NCBI RefSeq assembly: GCF_014642835.1
Contig: NZ_BMJA01000001.1
Location: forward strand, 407,940 to 471,939
Origin: Dyella nitratireducens
GTDB taxonomy: Bacteria; Pseudomonadota; Gammaproteobacteria; Xanthomonadales; Rhodanobacteraceae
Direction: 5' to 3'
Length of the DNA stretch: 64,000 bases
Part shown: positions 9,589 to 18,547 of the stretch, in pieces
Layout: every line of letters begins with the position of its first letter
Position numbering within the stretch: the first letter of the stretch is position 1
The notes under the pieces: model-generated
Seen by the model: the letters and a program-made list of their open reading frames with translations, nothing else
What the model was told of the DNA's origin: nothing
Database searches by the model: none
Position numbers and translations under genes: made by a program

Positions 9589-10310
9589 GCACGCTGTTCA
9601 TTTCCGACCTGCACCTGGACGATAGCCGCCCGCACATCACCTCGCTGTTCGAGCACTACCTGGCCGGTGACGAAGTGCGCCGTGCCGATGCGCTGTACAT
9701 CCTCGGCGACCTGGTCGAGGCATGGGTGGGCGATGACGACGATGCCGAACTGCCCAACCGCATAGCCCGCGCCACCACCGCCGTACGCGATGCGGGCGTG
9801 CCGGTGTACTTCATCGTCGGCAACCGGGACTTCCTGCTCGGCGAAGCCTTCGCGACGCGTGCCGGTTTTACATTGCTCGAAGACGGCGCCGTGCACGATC
9901 TGTATGGCACGCCCACACTGCTGATGCATGGTGACGTGCTCTGCACCGATGACGTGGCCTATCAGCAATTGCGCCGCCAACTGCGCTCACCCCAATGGAA
10001 AGCACACGTCTTGTCCATGCCCCTGGATGCACGCCGAGCCCTGGCCGCCAAAGCGCGCGCCGAAAGCCGCAGCTACACCAGCAGCGCCGAAGAAACACTG
10101 ATGGATGTGAACGCTGACGCCGTCGCTGAAGCGATGCGCCATGCAGGTGTCACGCATTTGATCCATGGACACACGCATCGCCCTGCGGTCCACCATTTCG
10201 AATTGGACGGCCAGACCGCCGAGCGTATCGTGCTGGGCGATTGGTACGAGCAAGGCTCCGTGCTGCGAGTCAGCCCAGAAGGCCGCAAATTGCGGGCCAT
10301 CAGCAACTAG
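9585..10310 (+). CDS. lpxH: UDP-2,3-diacylglucosamine diphosphatase LpxH
   Basis: A 241-residue calcineurin-like metallophosphoesterase of lipid A synthesis. The metal motifs appear in order: SDLHLDD (7-13), GDLVEAWVGDDDD, GNRDFLLG, MHGDVLCTDD and HGHTHRPAVH. It hydrolyses UDP-2,3-diacylglucosamine to lipid X at the inner face of the membrane. Length matches the family (about 240). Translation is coupled to the cyclophilin upstream. Confidence 0.94.
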   Translation: MSTLFISDLHLDDSRPHITSLFEHYLAGDEVRRADALYILGDLVEAWVGDDDDAELPNRIARATTAVRDAGVPVYFIVGNRDFLLGEAFATRAGFTLLEDGAVHDLYGTPTLLMHGDVLCTDDVAYQQLRRQLRSPQWKAHVLSMPLDARRALAAKARAESRSYTSSAEETLMDVNADAVAEAMRHAGVTHLIHGHTHRPAVHHFELDGQTAERIVLGDWYEQGSVLRVSPEGRKLRAISN

Positions 10311-10337
10311 CCGCGAAGCGGGCTTGTTTGGCTTTTT
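10309..10337 (+). terminator. Possible terminator of lpxH
   Basis: AGCCGC-GAA-GCGGGCT hairpin with one bulge, beginning in the stop codon and followed shortly by a T-rich GGCTTTTT. The rest of the gap to 10514 shows no gene. Confidence 0.45.
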
Positions 10338-10514
10338 GCTGATGCCGACTTCGTGTCGACGCGTCCCTCTGACCTCGTAGAGAAGCGTAGGAATAGAGCA
10401 TCCATTCTGAAGGTCTAACTGCAGACCTTTTTCAGCTGCGCCCGACAGACCCAGCTTCAGCCGCTCAATTAGCGTATGGGCCACATACTCCCTCGCTAAG
10501 CCTGTGGCACGCCC

Positions 10515-11588
10515 ATGACACCTCTCTCGCTCACTTTCAACCGCATCTTCGACGTGCCACCGGAAAAACTGTACGACGCCTTCACCAGGAAGGAGATCAT
10601 CCAGAGTTGGTTCGGCCCCGAAGGCTTTACTATCCCGCGTGCAGATGTCGACGCGCGAGCCGGCGGCAAATACCGATGTGAAATGCATTCGCCCGTCGGC
10701 GCCGCGTATGTCGTGGTGGGCGAGTTTCGCGAACTCGTCCCACACGAAAGAATCGCCTTCACCTGGGCCTGGCTGGCAAACGGCGAGCTAGGGCCGGAAA
10801 CGCTAGTGACCTTGCACTTCGCCGACCGCGCTGGACGCACCGAGTTGACGCTCGAACATACCGGCTTTGCGACCGAGGACGCACGTGATTCGCATCAGGG
10901 CGGCTGGACCTCCTCCTTCGAAAGCCTCACCCATATGCTGGCCGGCAAGCCGCAACCGATGGAAAGCCGTATCAGCGTGGTGGGTGATCCGCGCAGTACG
11001 TATGTGCGCTCGGTGCGCATGGCGCTCATCGAAAAAGGCATCTCTTACACGCTCGATCCGCAACCGCCACATGGCGACATCGTCAACGCACTGAACCCCT
11101 TCGGCAAAATTCCCGCCTTCCGGGCCGGCGATTTCGTGCTGTTCGAATCGTCAGCCATCCTGCGCTACATCGACGAAGCTCATCCCGGCCCAAGACTGAT
11201 GCCGGATACACCCGCTGAGCGAGCCAAGGTCGAACAATGGATCAGCAGCATCAACGGCTATGGCTATGACGCCATGATCCGCCGCTTCCTGATGCAATTC
11301 CTTTTTCCGAAAGGCCCCAACGGCACACCGAACCGCGCGGTGATCAACACGGCCATCGTCGACATGCATAAACAGCTGACGATTCTCGACCGGGCGTACG
11401 GCGAGCGGGATTTCCTGGTCGGCCATCAACTCAGCCTTGCCGATCTTGAACTGGCGCCGATCATCGCCTATCTGGTCAGCCACCCCGAGAGCAAGGACAT
11501 CCTCGCTCCGTTTACCAACCTGATGCGCGGCCACGCCGTGATGGTGCGGCGCGCGAGCTTTGCGCAAACCGCTCCGCCTGAATTTTGA
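10515..11588 (+). CDS. SRPBCC (AHSA1-type) domain fused to glutathione S-transferase
   Basis: A single 357-residue reading frame carries two enzymes' worth of domains. Residues 1-145 are an SRPBCC/AHSA1-like lipid- or ligand-binding fold (FDVPPEKLYDAFT, ESWFGP-like QSWFGPEGF, GGWTSSFESL). Residues 152-357 are a glutathione S-transferase: thioredoxin-like half with NPFGKIPAF and the glutathione motif FESSAILRYI, then the helical half with LSLADLELAPIIAY. No stop or frame change lies at the junction (about 10960). Function unknown; a two-step detoxification or ligand-delivery role is only a guess. It is convergent with mdh. Confidence 0.85.
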   Translation: MTPLSLTFNRIFDVPPEKLYDAFTRKEIIQSWFGPEGFTIPRADVDARAGGKYRCEMHSPVGAAYVVVGEFRELVPHERIAFTWAWLANGELGPETLVTLHFADRAGRTELTLEHTGFATEDARDSHQGGWTSSFESLTHMLAGKPQPMESRISVVGDPRSTYVRSVRMALIEKGISYTLDPQPPHGDIVNALNPFGKIPAFRAGDFVLFESSAILRYIDEAHPGPRLMPDTPAERAKVEQWISSINGYGYDAMIRRFLMQFLFPKGPNGTPNRAVINTAIVDMHKQLTILDRAYGERDFLVGHQLSLADLELAPIIAYLVSHPESKDILAPFTNLMRGHAVMVRRASFAQTAPPEF

Positions 11589-11627
11589 TTTAAATCCATC
11601 GCCTGGCGTCTTTAGGTGTTGAAAGCA

Positions 11628-11654
11628 AAACGGCCACTCAACGGGTGGCCGTTT
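11628..11654. terminator. Bidirectional terminator between the GST fusion and mdh
   Basis: AAACGGCCAC and GTGGCCGTTT form a 10-bp stem around a 7-base loop, with A-tract and T-tract sides so that it can work for both convergent genes. Confidence 0.8.
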
Positions 11655-11678
11655 ACTTGGCAGTGGCAAAACCGCGAA

Positions 11679-12665
11679 TTACTTCTTCGCAAACAAATGC
11701 TCGACGCCAGCACGCTCTTCGCGCAGCTCCTTGTCGGTAGCATCCATGCGCGCACGCGAGAAGTTGTTGATCTCAAGACCCTGCACGATCTCGTACTTGC
11801 CGCCCTTCACCGTCACCGGGTAGCCGTAGATCACGCCCGGCTGGATGCCGTAGGAGCCATCGGACGGAATGCCCATCGACACCCAGTCACCTTCTGCAGT
11901 GCCCAGCGCCCAGGTGCGCATATGGTCGATGGCAGCGGAAGCGGCCGAAGCGGCCGAGGAAGCGCCACGCGCCTTGATGATCGCCGCACCGCGCTGCTGC
12001 ACGGTGGGGATGAAGTCCTTTTCGTACCAGGTCTGGTCGACCAGGCTCAACGCCGGCTTGCCGCCCACGGTGGCATGGTGCAGGTCCGGATACTGGGTGG
12101 AGCTGTGGTTGCCCCAGATGGTGACCTTCTTGATGTCAGTGGTGTGCTTGCCGGTCTTCTCGGCCAACTGCGACAGCGCGCGGTTGTGGTCCAGGCGAAC
12201 CATCGCGGTGAAGCACTTCGGATCGAGATCGGGAGCGTTCTGCTGCGCGATCAGCGAATTGGTGTTGGCCGGGTTGCCGACGACCAGCACGCGCACGTCG
12301 CGCTTGGCGTGGTCGTTCAGTGCCTTGCCCTGCGGAGCGAAGATCGCGCCGTTGGCTTCCAGCAGGTCCTTGCGCTCCATGCCCGGGCCGCGCGGACGCG
12401 CGCCAACCAGCAGCGCGTAGTCGACGTCCTTGAAGGCCACGTTGACGTCGTCGGTCGCGACCACGCCAGCCAGCAGCGGGAACGCGCAGTCGTTGAGCTC
12501 CATCACCACGCCCTGCAACGCGGGCAGCGCAGGCGTGATTTCGAGCAGATGCAGAATCACCGGCTGATCCGGACCGAGCATGTCGCCAGCGGCGATACGG
12601 AACAGCAGGGCGTAACCGATCTGGCCGGCTGCGCCGGTCACGGCAACACGAACGGGGGCTTTCAT
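11679..12665 (-). CDS. mdh: Malate dehydrogenase
   Basis: A 328-residue NAD-dependent malate dehydrogenase of the cytosolic-type group. The Rossmann glycine motif is [13 protein letters not shown] at 9-21; substrate-binding arginines lie in [15 protein letters not shown]; the catalytic histidine is in [12 protein letters not shown]. It converts malate to oxaloacetate in the TCA cycle. The ATG at 12663-12665 follows GGAG and gives the family length; the frame extends 14 codons further upstream without a credible start. Confidence 0.95.
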   Translation of the reverse strand: MKAPVRVAVTGAAGQIGYALLFRIAAGDMLGPDQPVILHLLEITPALPALQGVVMELNDCAFPLLAGVVATDDVNVAFKDVDYALLVGARPRGPGMERKDLLEANGAIFAPQGKALNDHAKRDVRVLVVGNPANTNSLIAQQNAPDLDPKCFTAMVRLDHNRALSQLAEKTGKHTTDIKKVTIWGNHSSTQYPDLHHATVGGKPALSLVDQTWYEKDFIPTVQQRGAAIIKARGASSAASAASAAIDHMRTWALGTAEGDWVSMGIPSDGSYGIQPGVIYGYPVTVKGGKYEIVQGLEINNFSRARMDATDKELREERAGVEHLFAKK

Positions 12666-12699
12666 CGTGGCAACTCCTTCAGGTACATAAAACGACAAA

Positions 12700-12722
12700 G
12701 CCCGCATCCTAACGGTGCGGGC
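12700..12722 (-). terminator. Terminator of the aminotransferase gene
   Basis: On the minus strand GCCCGCA-CCGTTAGGA-TGCGGGC is followed by TTTGTCGTTTT. It separates the aminotransferase from mdh. Confidence 0.8.
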
Positions 12723-12734
12723 CGTAAAAAGAGA

Positions 12735-13934
12735 TCAACTCAGCTCGGCGAAGAACTCGGCGATACGTGCCAGCCCCGGCTCAAGCTGCGCCGTTGGGCA
12801 GGTATAGGAAATACGCATCGCGCGCGGCTCGCCAAAGGCCGAGCCCGGTACACACGCCACCCCTTTCGCGCCCAGCAACGCAGCGCAGAAATCCACATCG
12901 GATTCGATGCGCGTGCCGTTGTGGCTTTTACCGAACGCCACCGAGATATCCGGGAACGCATAGAACGCACCCTGCGGACGCGGGCACACCACGCCGGGGA
13001 TGTTCGCCAGCGCAGCCAGCACCACATCACGCTTCTGCGCGAATTCCTTGCACTTGGCTTGTGGCACATCCTGCGGACCGCTGAACGCGGCGATGGCTGC
13101 CGCCGCGACCACTTCCGGCACGCTGGTGATGTGATTGGAATTGAGCGTGGTCACCGCCTTGGCGACGTTTTCCGGCCCGGCGATCAGGCCCACGCGCCAA
13201 CCCGGCATGCCATACGTCTTGGAAATCGAATCGACGAAGATCAGCCGATCACGCAACTCCGGCCGCGCGAACACGAAGTTGTGATAGCCGATGCCGTCGA
13301 ACACCATCGAGTTGTAGATGTCGTCGGTAACGATCCAGGTGTCCGGATACTGCGCCAGCACGTCGGCCAGCGCAGCGATTTCCTCGCGCGTGTAGACCAT
13401 GCCGGTGGGGTTGGACGGATTGTTGAACAGAAACACTTTCGGCTTGCGCGCCAATGCCGTTTCCAGCTGCTGCGGCGTGAGCTTGTAGTTCTGGTCAGGG
13501 CCGCAATGCAGCACATTGGCCTTCGCGCCCACGATGTCGGCGATGTCGCGATAGGTCGTCCAGTACGGCGCGGGGAAGCAGATTTCGTCGCCGTCGTTGA
13601 GCAGTGCTTCGGCCAAGTTGTAGAGAATCTGCTTGGCGCCAATGCCCACCGACAGATTCAAACGCCCGTAGCCGGTAAAGCCCAAGGCTTCGATGTGCCT
13701 GAGGAAGGCATCCAGCAATGCATCCGAACCGCGGTTGCTGCCGTACTGGCCGCTGTCATGCGAAAGCGATTCGCGGGCGGCTGCGTACACATGCTCGCCA
13801 GGCAGGAAGTTCGGCACGCCGATGGAGAAGCTGATGATGTCGCGGCCTGCGGCCTTCAGTTGCTTGGCCGTTTCGGCGATGACCATGATCGCGCTGGGTT
13901 TGGCGCGGCCGATGCGCTGGGCGAGCTGGGGCAT
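12735..13934 (-). CDS. PLP-dependent aminotransferase (aspartate aminotransferase class I)
   Basis: A 399-residue fold-type I aminotransferase. The PLP lysine is in SISKTYGMPGWRVG, PLP contacts are FLFNNPSNPTGMVY, and the carboxylate-binding arginine is near the C-terminus (MRISYTCPT). It most likely transaminates aspartate with 2-oxoglutarate, but close relatives accept aromatic or keto-methionine substrates. ATG at 13932-13934 is preceded by AGGAAA; the open frame upstream has no good alternative. Confidence 0.88.
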   Translation of the reverse strand: MPQLAQRIGRAKPSAIMVIAETAKQLKAAGRDIISFSIGVPNFLPGEHVYAAARESLSHDSGQYGSNRGSDALLDAFLRHIEALGFTGYGRLNLSVGIGAKQILYNLAEALLNDGDEICFPAPYWTTYRDIADIVGAKANVLHCGPDQNYKLTPQQLETALARKPKVFLFNNPSNPTGMVYTREEIAALADVLAQYPDTWIVTDDIYNSMVFDGIGYHNFVFARPELRDRLIFVDSISKTYGMPGWRVGLIAGPENVAKAVTTLNSNHITSVPEVVAAAAIAAFSGPQDVPQAKCKEFAQKRDVVLAALANIPGVVCPRPQGAFYAFPDISVAFGKSHNGTRIESDVDFCAALLGAKGVACVPGSAFGEPRAMRISYTCPTAQLEPGLARIAEFFAELS

Positions 13935-14138
13935 GGCTTTCCTCGGTGGGGTACGGGGCAGCAAACCGGCGGATTTTAGCATGTGGCGATGCGTCATCCC
14001 GCAGGGTCGGGCGGCGGACCCAGAAAATTCCTATTGATCCGGGATCGCTCGCTGGCATCATGTCGCAGGGCCGCCGCAAGATCGGGCGGTGGGGTGTCAT
14101 GCGATTAACAGCAACGTCTTAGACGCGAGGGGTTATCC

Positions 14139-14393
14139 ATGTTCAGCATCATCTGGTCGATCATTGTTGGTTTCGTTGTCGGTCTTATCGCACGCTGGAT
14201 CGTTCCGGGCGCCGCCCACATGGGGTTCATGATGACCACCATCGTGGGCATCGTCGGCTCGGTCATCGGTGGCTTCATCGGCATGCTGTTCAAGAAGCCG
14301 GAGCCGGGTCAGAAATTCCACACGGCCGGCTTTATCCTGTCGATCATCGGCGCGATCATCCTGCTGTATCTGCTGCGTTTCTTTCAGCACTGA
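14139..14393 (+). CDS. GlsB/YeaQ/YmgE-type stress membrane protein
   Basis: An 84-residue protein of three hydrophobic helices with glycine-rich turns (GFVVGLIARWIVPG, GIVGSVIGGFIGML, GFILSIIGAIILL). This is the transglycosylase-associated protein family (PF04226), induced by general stress in several bacteria; the molecular role is unknown. GAGGGGTTATCC precedes the start. A strong terminator follows directly, so it is monocistronic. Confidence 0.88.
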   Translation: MFSIIWSIIVGFVVGLIARWIVPGAAHMGFMMTTIVGIVGSVIGGFIGMLFKKPEPGQKFHTAGFILSIIGAIILLYLLRFFQH

Positions 14394-14404
14394 CAAGCAC
14401 GCAC

Positions 14405-14440
14405 AAAAAAAGCACGGCGTTTTTTCCGCCGTGCTTTTTT
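14405..14440. terminator. Strong bidirectional terminator
   Basis: AAAAAAAGCACGGCG faces CGCCGTGCTTTTTT across a short T-rich loop. It serves the membrane-protein gene and, on the other strand, the YidB-like gene. Confidence 0.92.
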
Positions 14441-14455
14441 CTTTGTCTGTGTTGC

Positions 14456-14881
14456 TCAGGCCGTGCGCGAAGCGAGCAGCTTCTCGGCCAGGCCGCCGAG
14501 CATCGAGAGATCGAAACCGCCGCCGGAAGGCACGTCGCCATTCGGCGTCGCATGATCCACGGCATGCGGCAATACCTGCGCCAGTTGCCCAACCAGTTGG
14601 CCAGGATCGACGCCAAGCTTGCCGGCCGCGTTATTGACCACCGAGTCCAGTCCGGTCTTCTGCAACACCTGATTGAGCTGATCACCGGAGATGGCCTGGT
14701 TCGCACCCGTGCCGATCCAGGACTGCACCGCATCACCCAATCCGTGCTGCTGCAGCTTGTCAGCCAGACCCTGCACGCCACCGGCCTGCTGGATCAACTG
14801 CCCGGCCACCGAGACCAGCGAACCGGCCCCCTCACTCTGATTGCCACCTAACAGACTGCCCAAGCTGTCGAGTAACGACAT
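14456..14881 (-). CDS. YidB-like protein (DUF937)
   Basis: A 141-residue soluble protein of the YidB/DUF937 family: Gly/Gln-rich repeats such as LIQQAGGVQGLADKLQQHGLG and an acidic central part, ending with a short amphipathic helix GGLAEKLLAS. The function is unknown. A purine-rich AAGGAGAAC before the ATG is a good ribosome binding site. Confidence 0.85.
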   Translation of the reverse strand: MSLLDSLGSLLGGNQSEGAGSLVSVAGQLIQQAGGVQGLADKLQQHGLGDAVQSWIGTGANQAISGDQLNQVLQKTGLDSVVNNAAGKLGVDPGQLVGQLAQVLPHAVDHATPNGDVPSGGGFDLSMLGGLAEKLLASRTA

Positions 14882-15079
14882 GGCTGTTCTCCTTTGGGAA
14901 AGATTCCAAGCCGGTTGATTCTATGCGGACGCGCGCTACACAGACGTAACAGTAGTGTGAAAGCACGGCCATGCTTGATGACCATCGCCCCAGCCTGACG
15001 ACCTGCCGCTCGATCCCGGCATTTGCCGGGACGAACCTGCGATGTCTTCCAGAGCCTCAGAGAAGAGACACGCGGCAGC

Positions 15080-15589
15080 TCAACCGCGCTGTTCCAACAC
15101 CGCGTTCCACTCCGTCACGCGATCGGAGTGTGCCGCCAGCAAGGCATCCACGTCGCCTTCGACCGTCACTTTCTCGATCGTGTCGCCTTGCTTGATCGCA
15201 TCCACCACCTTCTGGTCGTCAACGCCGACCACCTCGCCGAACACGCTGTGCTTGCCATCCAGCCAAGGCGTAGCGCCATGCGTGATGAAGAACTGGCTGC
15301 CATTGGTCCGCGGGCCGGCATTGGCCATGGACAGGACACCCGGCTTGTCATGACGCAAGGAAGGGTGGAATTCGTCTTCGAAGCGATAACCGGGACCGCC
15401 GCGGCCACTACCCTCCGGGCAACCGCCCTGGATCATGAAGTCGGCGATCACGCGATGGAATGAGAGGCCATCGTAGTAACCGCGACGTGCAAGGTTGACG
15501 AAACTCGCCACCGTGACCGGCGTCTTGTCGTCATGCAAGCGCAGGTGGATGGGGCCGCGGCTGGTGGTGATCGTGACATTGATAGCCAT
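15080..15589 (-). CDS. ppiB: Cytoplasmic cyclophilin-type peptidyl-prolyl isomerase
   Basis: A 169-residue cyclophilin without signal peptide. Active-site motifs are [13 protein letters not shown] and [25 protein letters not shown]. It accelerates prolyl cis-trans isomerisation in the cytoplasm, complementing the secreted paralogue at 8914. ATG at 15587-15589 gives the canonical N-terminus [12 protein letters not shown]; the open frame continues upstream into low-quality sequence. A small half REP unit lies downstream near 15015. Confidence 0.93.
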   Translation of the reverse strand: MAINVTITTSRGPIHLRLHDDKTPVTVASFVNLARRGYYDGLSFHRVIADFMIQGGCPEGSGRGGPGYRFEDEFHPSLRHDKPGVLSMANAGPRTNGSQFFITHGATPWLDGKHSVFGEVVGVDDQKVVDAIKQGDTIEKVTVEGDVDALLAAHSDRVTEWNAVLEQRG

Positions 15590-15739
15590 GGGGATTCCTT
15601 GAAGTTGCAGGGTACGGACGCTTGCCCGGCGGGCGCGATCGGCAAGCATAACGCCAGCGCCGCCAGGTTGTAACAAACCACGACATCTTCCGATGAGGCA
15701 CCCGATGAAGCAGTGGCCGAAGGAACCAGTCAGCTATCC

Positions 15740-15811
15740 GTAAGCTGGGGCGCATACCCCAACATCACCCTGCTCATGCCAACGGCCATGGTGGGGTTTG
15801 CCCCAACCTAC
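15740..15811. repeat. Family B repeat pair, degenerate
   Basis: A diverged copy (GTAAGCTGGGGCGCATACCC on one side, intact CCCCAACCTAC on the other). Its right end makes the TAG stop of the oligomer hydrolase gene on the minus strand. Confidence 0.8.
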
Positions 15812-17637
15812 AGGCCAAGCATGCTCTGCTCTAACGCGCCGGCACCACGCGCCGTACCTGCCGGTGTCGGCAACTCGGTGGGCCAAGGCTGCTTCTGAAA
15901 CAGATGCGCCCACAACCGATCCAGCGCCGCATAGCCATACGGCAACAACGGTAGATGCTGGTCGCCGAAGCCCGGTAACGCGAGGAACGCATCGAAGTGC
16001 TGTGCATGCGGCACTTTCCAATACAACGGGCGCCGGTCTTCAGCGTGCAGCCACGCCACATAGGGTTCGGAGGTGAATGCGGTCGGCAGCAGGCCGTCGC
16101 TTGCGCCATGCAAGATCCACATCGGCAAATCCTTGCGCGGCAGCTTCACCGCCAGCGCACTCACCGATGCATGCAATGCCTGCGCATCCGCATCGTCACC
16201 CGTCCATAGCTTGCGCAGGCAGGTGATGCCGGCCAGATGCGGATCGGCGCTGTCATCGCTGCCGCCGAACAAACCAATTCCGTTGCCGGGAGGAATGCCG
16301 GAACCATCCGCCCACCAGCTTGCACGCGTGGCTTCGTCGGCCACACCCGGCTTGCCGTTGACGATGGCGGCGTAGTGATAACCACATGGCATGTGATTCG
16401 CACCGCGACGCAGATAGGCCGACGCATACGCGGCGCTGATCACGCGCCATAAATCCAGTGCCGTGGAGGATGCCGCCGTGGCCATCGCCTGATCGGTCCA
16501 ACCGGTGCCGTGCAGATGGTCATAGGCTTCGGCAACTTGCTGCTCGAGCGTAGAAGCTTTCAACAGGCCCTGCGCATGCAGACTCGCACAACGCGCTGCC
16601 CACGCAGCATGTTGCGCACCCTTGGCATCACGTGCGAAGGGCGTTGATGCAAAACGTGCATCCATCAAAGCACACGGCAACCACACCGCCGCTTCGCTGG
16701 CGTAGTCGTACAGCGCGCGGCCATGATTGGGCGTGTGCACATTCGGCTCCAGTGCCACCACACCGGCAAGCAGGTGATGTTCATCCACCCCCGCCGCCTG
16801 CAACACGGCACCGCCGCCATTGGAAAGACCTGTCGCGACGATCTTGGTGTTCTGCGGCGTAAAGGGCGCCTGATCCGGAAACGCACGATCCAGCATCGCC
16901 AGCCCGAACTGCGCCGCCTGCAAGACGTCACGTCCCCAATCGGCTTCCGGGTTGTCACCCGAATGCGCGTGCTTGAAAGCGATACCCTCGCCCTTCGTCT
17001 CTGTCGGCTCGAACTCCAGCACCGCCGTGCCGCGCTTGGCGCGCTCGCCATTCAAGGCCACGCCGCTGTCATCGGCATAATCGAAGTAGCCGGAGCCGGT
17101 GCCCTTGTCGGTATACGCCACGGCGCAACCATGTGGCAGACCCCACGCACCGGCCAATGCGATCGCGCCGTAAACACCACGCGAGCCCGACGAGGCCGTC
17201 ACGACCAGGCAACGATGCGTCTGATCGAAATGATCCGGTATTTGCACCAGCACACGATGCGGCTGATGTGCACCGGGAATCTTTGCAAACGCCTGGTACT
17301 CGCGTCCCGGCACATCGGGCACAGCGCCGTAGACGGTGCCATAGCCACCCAGCGGACCGAGATCGGCTATGCCCTTCCAGCTCGTCTGGATCGCGCGCCG
17401 GCGCAGCTCCTGAACGGTGGGTTGCACCGGGTTTGCAAACGGCGCCGGCGGTCCTTTCAAACCGTCGAGACCGAGTCCCGCACTGAGCAAATCGTCATGG
17501 CCGCGGTGCGTGGTGACACTCACCTCGCCCTGCACAAAATCGGTCCCTTGCATGGATGGCTCCGTCGCAAACGCCTGCGTCGCGCAGGCAAACAGGGCCA
17601 GCGCGGCGATACTTGCCAAAGGGTGTCGGATGTTCAT
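15808..17637 (-). CDS. Secreted 3-hydroxybutyrate oligomer hydrolase
   Basis: A 609-residue protein with a signal peptide (1-25, ending AFA). It matches the D-(-)-3-hydroxybutyrate oligomer hydrolase family (3HBOH), which cuts soluble oligomers released from PHB to monomers. The lipase box G270-L-S272-N-G274 holds the nucleophile; acid and histidine residues are probably in HGASDGLLPT and PHAQHFDAF. Length fits the family. It is divergent from the response regulator gene, and the 88-base gap holds a palindrome also found before the TonB receptor gene. The neighbouring depolymerase would supply its substrate. Confidence 0.88.
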   Translation of the reverse strand: MNIRHPLASIAALALFACATQAFATEPSMQGTDFVQGEVSVTTHRGHDDLLSAGLGLDGLKGPPAPFANPVQPTVQELRRRAIQTSWKGIADLGPLGGYGTVYGAVPDVPGREYQAFAKIPGAHQPHRVLVQIPDHFDQTHRCLVVTASSGSRGVYGAIALAGAWGLPHGCAVAYTDKGTGSGYFDYADDSGVALNGERAKRGTAVLEFEPTETKGEGIAFKHAHSGDNPEADWGRDVLQAAQFGLAMLDRAFPDQAPFTPQNTKIVATGLSNGGGAVLQAAGVDEHHLLAGVVALEPNVHTPNHGRALYDYASEAAVWLPCALMDARFASTPFARDAKGAQHAAWAARCASLHAQGLLKASTLEQQVAEAYDHLHGTGWTDQAMATAASSTALDLWRVISAAYASAYLRRGANHMPCGYHYAAIVNGKPGVADEATRASWWADGSGIPPGNGIGLFGGSDDSADPHLAGITCLRKLWTGDDADAQALHASVSALAVKLPRKDLPMWILHGASDGLLPTAFTSEPYVAWLHAEDRRPLYWKVPHAQHFDAFLALPGFGDQHLPLLPYGYAALDRLWAHLFQKQPWPTELPTPAGTARGAGALEQSMLGL

Positions 17638-17672
17638 CCGCCCACGATAGCAAGCCCACGCTCGCCGGCCAT

Positions 17673-17686
17673 CGTACGAAAGTACA
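17673..17686. promoter_or_regulatory. Palindromic operator shared with the receptor promoter
   Basis: CGTACGAAAGTACA, core GTAC-GAAA-GTAC, lies between the divergent hydrolase and response-regulator genes, about 43 bases before the hydrolase start. The almost identical TGTACGAAGGTACA lies upstream of the TonB receptor gene. Confidence 0.6.
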
Positions 17687-17725
17687 ACAGGCTCTTACAT
17701 CTCGACGTGACCGCTTACCGCGGTT

Positions 17726-18406
17726 ATGGTCCGCGTCATGCCGCGACTCCTTATCGCCGACGACCATCCCCTCTTCCGCGCCGCGCTGCGCCAGGCCGCC
17801 AGCGAGCACCTGGACGACTGCAGTGTGCGCGAAGCCTGCGATCTGCAAGGCGTGCTCGACGCGCTGGCGACCGACCCGGATATCGACCTGGTGTTGCTGG
17901 ATCTGCACATGCCCGGCAGCCAGGGGCTTTCCGGCCTTGCCGCTATGCGCGGGCAATATCCGGCGGTAGCGGTGCTGGTGGTATCCGCGCACGATGAGCC
18001 GCACGTCGTGCGACGCGTGCTCGATCACGGTGCAGCGGGCTTTATTCCGAAGAGCGCCAATCCAGGTGAGATCAGCGAAGCGGTACATGCGGTATTGAAT
18101 TGCGGCAACTGGCTGCCGCCCGCCCTGGCGCGCAGCGTCGCAGCCCTGCCGAGCAATCCCGCCGACGCGGACCTCGCTGCGCGCCTGGCGCGTCTGACCG
18201 AGCAGCAATATCGCGTGCTCGCGCTACTGGCGGAAGGTTTGCTCAATAAGCAAATTGCGGATCGACTGGGCATTCAGGAGCGCACGGTGAAGGCGCATGC
18301 GACGGCGATTTTTGAAAAGCTGGGCGTGCGCAATCGCACGCAGGCCGGCGTACTGTTGCACATGCTGGATCTCGGTGAGCCGGGTGCCTCCGCCGCAGCG
18401 TCGTAA
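17726..18406 (+). CDS. LuxR/NarL-type response regulator (CrbR/ErdR-like)
   Basis: A 226-residue regulator. The receiver domain (6-125) has acceptor D59 in LVLLDLHMPGS and a conserved lysine in GFIPKSA; the GerE helix-turn-helix (about 155-215) has LLNKQIADRLGIQERTVKAH. With the transporter-like hybrid kinase next door it resembles the CrbS-CrbR and MxtR-ErdR systems that control acetate and short-chain carbon use. It ends tail-to-tail with the kinase gene. Start could be the ATG four codons later (17738). Likely regulator of the surrounding PHB genes (inference). Confidence 0.85.
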   Translation: MVRVMPRLLIADDHPLFRAALRQAASEHLDDCSVREACDLQGVLDALATDPDIDLVLLDLHMPGSQGLSGLAAMRGQYPAVAVLVVSAHDEPHVVRRVLDHGAAGFIPKSANPGEISEAVHAVLNCGNWLPPALARSVAALPSNPADADLAARLARLTEQQYRVLALLAEGLLNKQIADRLGIQERTVKAHATAIFEKLGVRNRTQAGVLLHMLDLGEPGASAAAS

Positions 18407-18413
18407 CCCATGA

Positions 18414-18533
18414 CCGTCATTCCGGCGAAAGCCGGAATCCAGTTTAAATATGCGTCCGAAGGACACAACATTTTCTATATTGAGTGCTGCGCACGACGTA
18501 TTTGAACTGGATTCCGGCTTTCGCCGGAATGAC
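18414..18533. repeat. REPIN-like pair (family A)
   Basis: Two opposed units with core CGTCATTCCGGCGAAAGCC and its complement around an AT-richer centre. It lies between the convergent response regulator and kinase genes, where it may also end transcription. Confidence 0.85.
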
Positions 18534-18547
18534 AACCATAAATTGAA

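Noticed and set aside
9987-10745. 252-codon minus-strand frame over the lpxH end and the following gap
   Set aside because: It overlaps lpxH and the SRPBCC domain, and has no ribosome binding site or known motif.
11616-13979. Very long open frame on the plus strand (787 codons)
   Set aside because: It lies antisense to mdh and the aminotransferase, whose motifs are unmistakable; the frame is a by-product of high GC codon use and its translation has no domain.
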